Positions 50,589 through 58,554 of a stretch of 64,000 nucleotides of DNA are shown one piece after another. The translations under genes and the position numbers were made by a program. The first letter of the stretch is position 1. The number at the start of each line of letters is the position of its first letter. Source of the DNA: Prolixibacteraceae bacterium UBA6029 (GTDB taxonomy: Bacteria > Bacteroidota > Bacteroidia > Bacteroidales > Prolixibacteraceae); NCBI GenBank assembly GCA_002429385.1, contig DIZL01000062.1, forward strand, positions 84,238 to 148,237, written 5' to 3'. The notes under the pieces are model-generated. The model was not told the DNA's origin, searched no databases, and worked only from the letters and a program-made list of their open reading frames with translations.

Positions 50589-51004
50589 AGAACCTTTCTT
50601 TATATGCACCAGATTTTTATTATATACCCTTTTGAATTCCAGGCTCATTGCGCCAAAGTTTATCAACAGGCCATCTGCTATATTATAGGCTTCACAATAG
50701 TTGATTGCCTGGGTCTTATGCACAGGCAACAATTGCTCTATGGCTTTGATTTCAACCATCACCTGGTCCTCTCAAAGAAATCAACTCGTCGGGTTCCTAT
50801 ATCCTGTCCGCGATAAGTCAGCGGCATTTCTTTTTCGCGTTCATACGACAACATTTGAAAGGTAAACTCAATAGCCAATGCCCTTTGGTAAATAACTTCC
50901 TGAAAACCATTACCCAAAGCCTTATGCACCTCCATAGCACAACCAATAATCTTGCGTGTTAATGCATTGATGGCATCTTCATCCCGGTTTATTTGTTTGT
51001 CCAT
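50577..51004 (-). pseudogene. GxxExxY protein (PD-(D/E)XK superfamily), frameshifted
   Basis: The first frame (51004 to 50759) starts MDKQINRDEDAINAL and contains G33-F-Q-E36-V-I-Y39, the GxxExxY signature, then RRVDFF. The second frame (to 50577) continues with MVEIKAIEQLLPVHKTQAINY, holding the E-x-K of the nuclease-like core, and ends EHD. Between them, after the codons for DFF, one base is missing; with it the family sequence VDFF-x-ED-x-VMVEIKA is restored. The last codons and TAA stop come from the repeat arm at 50577-50588. Family function is unknown; it is frequently multicopy. Confidence 0.85.
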
Positions 51005-51055
51005 AGTACATTTATTTAATTGTAGTGTTGAGCACGATTACTGGATAATAGTCTT

Positions 51056-51146
51056 GAACACGATTAATGGATTACTTGATTTACACGATTATTTTAACCC
51101 TTTGCGTTTTTAATCTTGTTTATCCAGTAATCCTTTAATCTTGTTC
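51056..51146. repeat. Inverted array (11-bp units) right of the GxxExxY gene
   Basis: Left arm 51056-51091 and right arm 51111-51146 are imperfect inverted copies (about 30 of 36), both of the GAACACGATTA / GAACAAGATTA type found on the other side of the gene. Confidence 0.8.
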
Positions 51147-51340
51147 TGACTTTTTTTCACTCAAATTTAACCCTTTTTATCAACTTATTATTAAATAGCA
51201 CAAACTATATTTATGTTCTTTAATAAGGGGTAAATAGAAAATGAATCCTTTTGGAAGGGATAATGTCTTGATTTGGAATACAGGTCTGTTTTCTTCCGGC
51301 TTGAGTTGAGGTTACAATCGCATCGATCTGATTTGTATTT

Positions 51341-51413
51341 TAATCTTGTTCATCTTATAATCCTTTAATCCTGTTCAGACTTGTCCATCCTGTAATCCAT
51401 AAATCGTGTTCTG
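51341..51413. repeat. Further TAATCCTTTAATC-type repeat run
   Basis: Tandem units of the right-arm type (TAATCTTGTTC, TAATCCTTTAATCCTG, TAATCCATAAATCGTGTTC) without a clear left partner. The 778-bp gap 51005-51782 holds only this and the arrays at 51056-51146 and 51442-51545. Confidence 0.65.
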
Positions 51414-51441
51414 ATCTTTATTCCGGAAGGGTCAACCTACC

Positions 51442-51545
51442 ACCTTGTGTATACCTTGTGTGTACCTTGTGTGTACCTTGTGTGTAGCTTGTGTGTTTAT
51501 GAACACATAAGGTACACATATTCTATACTTAATTTACACATAAGG
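51442..51545. repeat. 11-bp-phased palindromic repeat array
   Basis: Units ACCTTGTGTAT (51442), ACCTTGTGTGT (51453, 51464, 51475) and AGCTTGTGTGT (51486) are exactly in 11-bp register, then the centre TTATGAACACA (51497) and inverted TAAGGTACACA (51508). It is the mirror-image relative of the array at 14854-14940. Confidence 0.85.
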
Positions 51546-51747
51546 TATACGTAAACAGGCAACCTGGTATAGATCGTGTATTATGTAGGTTCTGGGCAAT
51601 GGTTTCGAAAATGATAGCCGAAAGTGGTTTCGTCCGGTTCGGCAGCCAATTGCAGTTGGGGTGTGATGTGTATGGTGGTCAGATAATAAGATGTTTATTG
51701 TTTATTTCTAAAGTTAGGGATTGGTTTCAATTGGTTTTAATTATTAT

Positions 51748-51755
51748 TAGTTTTG
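51748..51755 (+). promoter_or_regulatory. -7 promoter element of the glycanase cluster
   Basis: TAGTTTTG matches TAnnTTTG, 27 bp before the ATG at 51783. No -33 box at the expected spacing. Confidence 0.5.
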
Positions 51756-51782
51756 CAACAGACTAACTAAACGTTACATCCT

Positions 51783-54764
51783 ATGAAACTTAACCTGATT
51801 ATTATCCTTACAGTCTATTGCCTCAGCCTTTTTGGGGTCAATAAACCCGGTAATTCGTTTTATCCCTTAAAGCCGGAAGATGCACAAGCCGTGTATTTTA
51901 CTCCTGAAAACTTTTCGATAACTGCTGACGGCAAGACCGATGTTTCGGATCAACTGCAGAAGGCCATCAATCAGGTGAAGACAGACCAGAACTTTGGGAT
52001 ACTGTTTATTCCTGAAGGAACGTACACGATATCCAAAACAATATACATCCCTGCAGCCATCCGCCTGATCGGGTACGGCAAGAAACGCCCGGTGATTGTG
52101 CTGAAGAAAGATTCGCCCGGATTCCAGGAGCCCAGTCCGAAAGACAAAGGTAAAGCCTCCTACATGTTCTGGTTTACAAGCAGCATAGTCGAGCCGGGAA
52201 AAGGGATTAACGACGCCAGTGCGGGTACCTTTTACAGCTCCATGTCGAATATCGACCTGAAGATTGAAGATGGAAACCCTGAAGCGGTGGCCTTGCGCAC
52301 TCACTTTGCACAGCATAGTTTTGTGGCCCATTGCGACATCCACATTGGCAAAGGGAAGGCTGGTCTGTTCGAAATCGGCAACTTCATGGAAGATGTGAAA
52401 TTCTATGGCGGCGATTATGGCATTTACACTACCAAGGCTTCACCGGGCTGGCAGTTCATGATGCTCGATACCTATTTTGAAGGACAACGCAAGGCAGCCA
52501 TCAAGACGCAGGAAGCCGGGCTGACCATTGTCCGTATGAACGTGAAGAATGTGCCATCGGTGATTCTGGTCGATCAGAATTTCTGGGAAAAACTGTTTAT
52601 GGAAGACTGCCGTTTCGAGAATGTTACAGGACCGGCCATCGAGGTGAGCAACGAAGGCAATGCCAATATGCAGGTGAATATCCGAAACCTGGTATGCAAG
52701 AATGTTCCCGTGCTGGTTCATTACCCCAAGGCAAATACTCAAACACTTGCCCCTTCGGCGATCTATCAGGTTAAACGTTTTATCTACGGACTTCAGATGG
52801 ACGACCTGACTTCCGCAGCAGAAATACAGACGACCTTCGAGCCTGAAGTTCTGAAAGCGATGCCTGCGGAGGCTGTTACGGATATTCCAAAACTTCCCGA
52901 TATGGCCGGTTGGGTGAACCTAAAGACGGTTGGCGCGAAGGGTGATGGTCTGACCGACGACACTAAAGCCATTCAGGAGGCTATCGACAAGTATCCGACC
53001 CTTTACGTTCCACAGGGATCGTACCGGATTTCAGAAACAATCCGACTGAAGCCCAATACCGTATTAATCGGCTTACACCCCATGGGTACCAACTTTGTCC
53101 TTGCCGAAGATGCCCCGTCATTTGGAAGTTTCGGAGGTCCTAAGCCCATGGTTGAAGCGCCTCAGGGCGGAACGAACATCATCACTGGTATTGGACTGTA
53201 CACTGCCGAGAACAACTACAGGGCAGTAGCCTGTAAATGGATGGCGGGCGAGAAATCGATGTTCGACGATGTGAAACTGATCGGCGGTCACGGGACCATG
53301 CGCCCCGGCCCGAAGGTTCCGTGGAAATGGGAAGAAAGGCAACAGACCGAACGACGTGGAAATGGCGGATCGGAGTCGGTATGGGACACACAGTATTGGA
53401 GCCTGTGGGTGACGAACAATGGCGGGGGAATCATCAAGAATATCTGGTCGGCAAGTACCTTTGCCACTGCAGGGTTTTATGCCTCTAACACATCTACCCG
53501 GGGAAGGATTTATGGCATGTCGGTTGAACACCATGTCCGCAACGAGGTGCGTTTTAATAAAGTGTCGAACTGGAAGGTTTATGCCATGCAACTGGAGGAG
53601 GAGAGTCGCGAAAGCACAGAATGTCAACCCCTTGAAATTGGGAAATGCAGCGACATGACCTTTGCCAACCTATACATGTTCCGCGTCATCCGTGTGAAGG
53701 TTCCTTATCCATATTCAGTTCGTACCTGGGACTGTACGAACCTTGAAATGCTTAATATCCACAATTACAGCCAGATCAAATACACCACTGATAACCCGAT
53801 CTATGACATCAATACCGACACTGAGGTTCGTCCTGTTGAGTTCGCACGACTGCTGATCAGCGGAAAGACTCCCAAACTAAGTTCGGTCAATAAGAATGCA
53901 GTACAGTTCCTCGGAAAAGGCTTTGAGTTTGCCCTGGGCCTTTGCAGCGATTCGAAAGGCAATGTCTATTTTGCCGAACAACGCATGAAGCGGGTGTACA
54001 AATATTCAGCAGAAACCGGTTCGCTCAGTTTACTGGCCGATTTCCCGTGGGAGCCACTGTCGCTATCTTGCGATTCGAAGGATAACCTGCTGGTGGTATT
54101 TCGCTACAATCCGCAACCCGGCTTCCTGGTGAACGGCGAGCAGGAGAAATACAGCAATCCTCCTGATGCCAATGGTACCTCCTTTAGCGGCTGGGGTAAT
54201 TCAGGCTTCGGAACACTGGTTTATTCCATCAATCCTGAGAATCCCGAAGAAAGCATACAACTATTGAAGAAAGCGCCGATGGGTTCGGTCAGCAACATAT
54301 ACAAAGCCCTGTATCCATCTAACCGCTGGCGCGATGGGCATGACTTCAATACCGTTTCGGTGGCCCGCGACGAAGAATGCTGGGTGGCGCCAGATGGAAG
54401 AACCATCATCCCGGTTTGCTATGACCTTGCACGTGCCTGCGGACTGGTTGAGGCTTTCCCCGGCAAGCCTTTATACGCAGCCGATGAGTATGACAAACGC
54501 ACGGTGAAGTTCAGTGTTGATCCTAAAGGATATTTATCAGATCTAAGTTACTTTGCCGAAAAGGGAGAATTCACCTCGGTGCCAGATGCTTCAGGAAAAG
54601 TATATGCAGCCGATGGCGATATATATGTCTTTGGAGCTGATGGAAAAACAAAGGATATGATCGCCACTCCCGAGCGTCCTTCGAGCATTACCTTTGGCGG
54701 GAAAGACGGAAAATCGCTTTTTATAACAGGAAAGACATCACTCTATCGAACGAATATTAAATAA
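51783..54764 (+). CDS. Large secreted beta-helix glycanase, GH55/pectate-lyase-3-like, with C-terminal propeller-like region
   Basis: Encodes 993 residues with a signal peptide (1-19). Two parallel beta-helix modules are visible: one from about residue 35 (NFSITADGKTDVSDQLQKAI..ILFIPEGTYTIS) and one from about 380 (VGAKGDGLTDDTKAIQEAID..LYVPQGSYRISETI); this twin arrangement is that of GH55 beta-1,3-glucanases and Pfam Pectate_lyase_3. The last ~300 residues (EFALGLCSDSKGNVYFAEQ, LSCDSKDNLLVVF, TVSVARDEECWVAPDG) read like blades of an NHL/SMP-30 propeller. Followed 12 bp later by GH5, it probably starts an exported glucan-degrading cluster. Catalytic residues were not assigned. Confidence 0.78.
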   Translation: MKLNLIIILTVYCLSLFGVNKPGNSFYPLKPEDAQAVYFTPENFSITADGKTDVSDQLQKAINQVKTDQNFGILFIPEGTYTISKTIYIPAAIRLIGYGKKRPVIVLKKDSPGFQEPSPKDKGKASYMFWFTSSIVEPGKGINDASAGTFYSSMSNIDLKIEDGNPEAVALRTHFAQHSFVAHCDIHIGKGKAGLFEIGNFMEDVKFYGGDYGIYTTKASPGWQFMMLDTYFEGQRKAAIKTQEAGLTIVRMNVKNVPSVILVDQNFWEKLFMEDCRFENVTGPAIEVSNEGNANMQVNIRNLVCKNVPVLVHYPKANTQTLAPSAIYQVKRFIYGLQMDDLTSAAEIQTTFEPEVLKAMPAEAVTDIPKLPDMAGWVNLKTVGAKGDGLTDDTKAIQEAIDKYPTLYVPQGSYRISETIRLKPNTVLIGLHPMGTNFVLAEDAPSFGSFGGPKPMVEAPQGGTNIITGIGLYTAENNYRAVACKWMAGEKSMFDDVKLIGGHGTMRPGPKVPWKWEERQQTERRGNGGSESVWDTQYWSLWVTNNGGGIIKNIWSASTFATAGFYASNTSTRGRIYGMSVEHHVRNEVRFNKVSNWKVYAMQLEEESRESTECQPLEIGKCSDMTFANLYMFRVIRVKVPYPYSVRTWDCTNLEMLNIHNYSQIKYTTDNPIYDINTDTEVRPVEFARLLISGKTPKLSSVNKNAVQFLGKGFEFALGLCSDSKGNVYFAEQRMKRVYKYSAETGSLSLLADFPWEPLSLSCDSKDNLLVVFRYNPQPGFLVNGEQEKYSNPPDANGTSFSGWGNSGFGTLVYSINPENPEESIQLLKKAPMGSVSNIYKALYPSNRWRDGHDFNTVSVARDEECWVAPDGRTIIPVCYDLARACGLVEAFPGKPLYAADEYDKRTVKFSVDPKGYLSDLSYFAEKGEFTSVPDASGKVYAADGDIYVFGADGKTKDMIATPERPSSITFGGKDGKSLFITGKTSLYRTNIK

Positions 54765-54776
54765 AAAGATACAGCA

Positions 54777-56414
54777 ATGACAAGATTTAATTTTGGAAAA
54801 TTAGTAAGTATTATTGCCCTGGTTTGCTTTGGGGGAGGCGTCTTTGGGCAGTCGTTCCTGCATACCGACGGGCAGAACATCGTGGACGAAAGCGGAAAGA
54901 AAATACTGCTTCAGGGCGTTGGACTGGGAAACTGGTTGCTTCCCGAAGGGTACATGTGGAAGTTTGGCGAGAAGGGTGACCGCCCGCGCAAGATTGAACA
55001 GATCGTGACAGATTATCTGGGAGCAGAGAAAGCCGCCAGTTTCTGGAAAGCCTACCGGATCAATTACATTACGGCTACTGACATTAAACGCATAGCTGAG
55101 TTGGGTTACAATTCCGTTCGCCCTGCATTGAATTCAAGGTTGTTCATCACAGAAGGGGAGAACAATCAGTTTGTGGACGAAGGCTTCCAGTTGCTCGACA
55201 GCCTGGTTGCACGCTGCAAAAAATACCATTTATATGTGATCATCGACATACACGGAGCGCCGGGTGGACAAACGGGACAGAATATTGACGACAGTCCGAA
55301 CAATGTACCCGAACTGTTTTCGAATCCTAAGAACCAGGATCTTTTGGAGAAACTATGGGTGAAGATTGCCGACCGCTATAAAAACGAACCTACAGTTGCG
55401 GCTTATGACCTGCTGAATGAACCGCTTCCTGAAGGTACTGGCGCTGCAGCCAAATACAAGGACATGCTCGTACCGCTGTACCAACGGCTCATCAATGCCA
55501 TGCGGAAAGTGGATCAGAAGCATATGTTCACGCTCGAGGGATACAACTGGGCCAATAACTGGTCGGTATTTACCAAATCGCCGGATAAGAATACGGTTTA
55601 CCAGTTTCACTATTATTGCTGGAATAATCCCGATAACCTGAATGATATCAGTCAGTATATTACCAGGCAAAAAGACCTGAAGGCACCAATATGGGTGGGA
55701 GAAACCGGTGAAAGGAACAACGGCATTTATTTTGCTACGTCACAGTATCTGGAAAAACATAACATGGGCTGGTCGTTCTGGCCCTGGAAGAAGATGGATA
55801 CGGAGAATACGCCTTACTCCATGAAATCGCCTGCAGGATGGGCAGCGATTACCGCCTATTCAAGAGGGGGAGAACTCAATGCAAAAACCAATGCGGGAGA
55901 GATATTCAAGGAATTGCTTGAAAACATCAAGCTGGAAAACTGTACCTATTTTCCTGATGTGGTAAATGCCATGTTTCGCCGCCTTCCACTGAAGCTGGAA
56001 GCTGAGAATTACGGGCATGACGGATACCTGAAATCATACCTGGTAAAGGATACCGTGAGCCATTCGGCCAATTACCGTACCAAAGAGCCGGTCAGTATAC
56101 AGCTTCTGGACAATGATAAAAAACCAAAGGTTAAGGGACAGTTTATAGTATTGAATGCAGGGGAATGGACCGCTTATAAATTCAAGGCAACGGATAAGAT
56201 GAAATGTAAGGTATCTTTGCAGATCAAGGCCGTTCAGCAGCCTGTAAAGGTTCTTCTTTGGATCAATGGCAAGTCGGTGGAGCTGAATGTGAGCGATACA
56301 GGCTGGTCAGAAATGAAGCTGGCTGATCAGACCTTCCGTAAAGGTGAGAATGACCTGAAAGTAGAAGTGAAGAGCGGAAGTGCAAACATCGACTGGATCA
56401 ATATTCAGGAGTAA
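54777..56414 (+). CDS. GH5-type glycoside hydrolase with C-terminal carbohydrate-binding domain
   Basis: Encodes 545 residues with a signal peptide (1-25). The barrel shows LLQGVGLGNWLLPEGYMW, VIIDIHGAPGGQTG, the acid/base Glu215 in DLLNEPLPEG and the nucleophile Glu309 in IWVGETGER, as in GH5 exo-beta-1,3-glucanases and related cellulases. Residues ~405-545 (LEAENYGHDGYL, VLNAGEWTAYKFKA, ANIDWINIQE) form a CBM6-like sandwich. It is 12 bp downstream of the beta-helix protein and 65 bp upstream of a GH30 gene. Confidence 0.9.
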   Translation: MTRFNFGKLVSIIALVCFGGGVFGQSFLHTDGQNIVDESGKKILLQGVGLGNWLLPEGYMWKFGEKGDRPRKIEQIVTDYLGAEKAASFWKAYRINYITATDIKRIAELGYNSVRPALNSRLFITEGENNQFVDEGFQLLDSLVARCKKYHLYVIIDIHGAPGGQTGQNIDDSPNNVPELFSNPKNQDLLEKLWVKIADRYKNEPTVAAYDLLNEPLPEGTGAAAKYKDMLVPLYQRLINAMRKVDQKHMFTLEGYNWANNWSVFTKSPDKNTVYQFHYYCWNNPDNLNDISQYITRQKDLKAPIWVGETGERNNGIYFATSQYLEKHNMGWSFWPWKKMDTENTPYSMKSPAGWAAITAYSRGGELNAKTNAGEIFKELLENIKLENCTYFPDVVNAMFRRLPLKLEAENYGHDGYLKSYLVKDTVSHSANYRTKEPVSIQLLDNDKKPKVKGQFIVLNAGEWTAYKFKATDKMKCKVSLQIKAVQQPVKVLLWINGKSVELNVSDTGWSEMKLADQTFRKGENDLKVEVKSGSANIDWINIQE

Positions 56415-56479
56415 GACGAAATAAGGAAAAAGGAAAAAGGAATAAAGTAAAGAATAAACAATATATAATAATTTCAAAT

Positions 56480-57937
56480 ATGATGACCAAATCATTTCAT
56501 GTGTTGATTGTTTTGCTTCTCTGTGTGATGGGGAGCCAGGCACAAACGGCCAAAACAAAGGCGAAACCCTTCACTGCGGTGAAAGCAGCTGTGTATGAAA
56601 CTGCCCGTGATACGACCCTTCGATTGTCACCGATGGGAGAAGTAAAGTTTAAAGATTTCGGGCAACCCCTCGAAACGCAGGTTTGCGTATTCGTTGATCC
56701 TATGGCTACCTTCCAGACGATGCTGGGAATTGGCGGCGCCCTGACGGATGCCTCTGCCGAGACCTATGCTAAAATGCCTGAAGCTGCACAGAAAGAACTG
56801 ATGACCGCCTATTATGACGGGGTAAAGGGTATCGGTTATAACTTTGCCCGCACCAGTATTGCAAGCTGTGATTTCTCGAGCGACACTTACGCGTATGTGC
56901 AGCCCAACGACACGCTGCTAAAGACCTTTAGTGTGGCTCATGATGAGAAATTCCGTATTCCCTTCATTAAGAAAGCCATTGAAGCTGCAGGCGGGAAACT
57001 GAACCTATTTGTCAGTCCATGGAGTCCACCAGCTTGGATGAAAACCAACAATAATGCCTTGAAAGGTGGTAAGCTGCTCGATAAGTACAGGCAAACATGG
57101 GCAAACCACTATGTGAAGTTTATCCAGACCTACGAGGCAAAAGGTATCCCTGTATGGGGACTTTCGGTTCAGAACGAACCAATGGCCACTCAGACCTGGG
57201 AATCCTGTATTTACACCGGCGAAGAGGAAAGGGATTTTGTAAAGAAATACCTCGGACCTACCCTGGTGAAGAATGGCATGAAAGATAAGAAACTTATCGT
57301 TTGGGACCACAATCGCGATTTGATTTATCAGCGTGCAAGCACCATGATGAATGACCCGGAAGCTGCCAAATATGTATGGGGTATAGGTTTCCATTGGTAT
57401 GAAACCTGGACGGGAGGCGGTATGCAGTTTAATAACCTAAAGATGGTCCATGAAGCATTCCCTGATAAAAACCTGGTCTTTACTGAAGGCTGTGTGGAGA
57501 AATATGCATTCGACCGTCTGAACGATTGGGGATTGGGCGAAAAATACGGCACATCGATGCTGAATGATTTCAATTGCGGAACGGTTGCCTGGACAGACTG
57601 GAACATCGTACTTGACGAAACCGGGGGGCCAAACCATGTGGGGAACCTCTGTTTTGCACCTATCCATGCCAACCTCAAGACTGGTAAGCTGATCTATACC
57701 AACAGCTATTACTACATCGGTCATTTCTCCAAATTTATGAAGACCGGAGCAAAGCGTATTGCTGCATCATCGAACCGGGAGAAGCTTCAAACGACAGCCT
57801 TCGTCAATCCTGACGGGAAAGTGGTCGTTGTGGTCATGAATACTTCTGATGACAGACTGGCATATAAGCTTTGGATCGCAGGCAAAGCTGCCGATCTGGT
57901 CAGCCGTCCGCATTCAATCATGACGATGGTATTATAG
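56480..57937 (+). CDS. GH30 glycoside hydrolase (secreted)
   Basis: Encodes 485 residues with a signal peptide (1-22). QTMLGIGGALTDASAETY is the N-terminal GH30 block; the acid/base is Glu233 (VQNEPMATQTWE) and the nucleophile Glu336 (VFTEGCVE). GH30 enzymes cleave beta-1,6-glucan, glucosylceramide or beta-xylosides; beta-1,6-glucan would fit the GH55-like and GH5 neighbours. A second GH30 gene of the same architecture lies 617 bp downstream. Confidence 0.93.
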   Translation: MMTKSFHVLIVLLLCVMGSQAQTAKTKAKPFTAVKAAVYETARDTTLRLSPMGEVKFKDFGQPLETQVCVFVDPMATFQTMLGIGGALTDASAETYAKMPEAAQKELMTAYYDGVKGIGYNFARTSIASCDFSSDTYAYVQPNDTLLKTFSVAHDEKFRIPFIKKAIEAAGGKLNLFVSPWSPPAWMKTNNNALKGGKLLDKYRQTWANHYVKFIQTYEAKGIPVWGLSVQNEPMATQTWESCIYTGEEERDFVKKYLGPTLVKNGMKDKKLIVWDHNRDLIYQRASTMMNDPEAAKYVWGIGFHWYETWTGGGMQFNNLKMVHEAFPDKNLVFTEGCVEKYAFDRLNDWGLGEKYGTSMLNDFNCGTVAWTDWNIVLDETGGPNHVGNLCFAPIHANLKTGKLIYTNSYYYIGHFSKFMKTGAKRIAASSNREKLQTTAFVNPDGKVVVVVMNTSDDRLAYKLWIAGKAADLVSRPHSIMTMVL

Positions 57938-57994
57938 TATTCAGTGGGTGACTCGAGGTTACTCTCTGAATACTATAATATAGAATGAATTGTG

Positions 57995-58027
57995 AAACCC
58001 CTGTTCGGTAAGTGCGGACAGGGGTTT
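57995..58027 (+). terminator. Hairpins downstream of the first GH30 gene
   Basis: AAACCCCTGT (57995-58004) pairs with ACAGGGGTTT (58018-58027), then a short T-rich tail. Just before it, the inverted pair ATAGTATTCAG / CTGAATACTAT lies at about 57937-57976. Confidence 0.65.
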
Positions 58028-58091
58028 ATTTGATAAGAACAATCATAAGACTATTTTTTCTGTCAATATCAGCCAGTTGGAGTATAATTTG

Positions 58092-58099
58092 TATTTTTG
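58092..58099 (+). promoter_or_regulatory. -7 element before the orphan antitoxin-like gene
   Basis: TATTTTTG matches TAnnTTTG, 24 bp before the ATG at 58124. Confidence 0.45.
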
Positions 58100-58123
58100 T
58101 GAAAAGGGAAAGGAGAAAAATAT

Positions 58124-58390
58124 ATGAACGCAATAGAGTTAAAGCAAAACTTTCATCATCTCATCGATAGCATCGATAACGAAAAACTACTGATCAACTT
58201 CTACGACTTGATGAAAAAGAGGTCTTCAGACAAAGAGGGACAATTGTGGAATAGACTAACATATCAGGAACAGAAGGATCTTCTGCTTTCATTGGAAGAA
58301 AGTAAAGATCCTGAAAACCTGATCGATCATGATGAAATGATTAAGAAACACATGAATACTAATTACACGAATTTTAACGAATTCCACTAA
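58124..58390 (+). CDS. Orphan antitoxin-like protein, 3' end formed by a repeat
   Basis: Encodes 88 residues. The N-terminal part (MNAIELKQNFHHLIDSIDNE, LLINFYDLMKK, LWNRLTYQEQKDLLLSLEES) resembles small addiction-module antitoxins common in Bacteroidota, normally followed by a RelE/ParE toxin gene. No toxin is present here. The final twelve codons (NTNYTNFNEFH and stop) are encoded by the left arm of an inverted repeat (58358-58383), so the original 3' end and presumably the toxin gene were lost where the repeat now lies. Confidence 0.65.
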   Translation: MNAIELKQNFHHLIDSIDNEKLLINFYDLMKKRSSDKEGQLWNRLTYQEQKDLLLSLEESKDPENLIDHDEMIKKHMNTNYTNFNEFH

Positions 58391-58445
58391 CGGGAAGACA
58401 TATTAATCTTGTTTCGTATAATTCGTTTTAATTCGTGTAATTAGT
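58358..58445. repeat. Inverted repeat of ACGAATT units overlapping the antitoxin 3' end
   Basis: Arms of 26 bp at 58358-58383 and 58420-58445 match as inverted copies except for two central bases; both open ACTAATTACACGAATT on their strand. The gap 58391-58554 contains the right arm and nothing else recognisable. Confidence 0.8.
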
Positions 58446-58554
58446 AATATGGTAAAGTCTCAATAATAGTTGAAAAATAATCCTTAAAATTGGGTCTTCA
58501 TTGGAGGATGGTCTCTTGAAGCGATTTGATATCCCAACTAACTGTTAAATTTTA

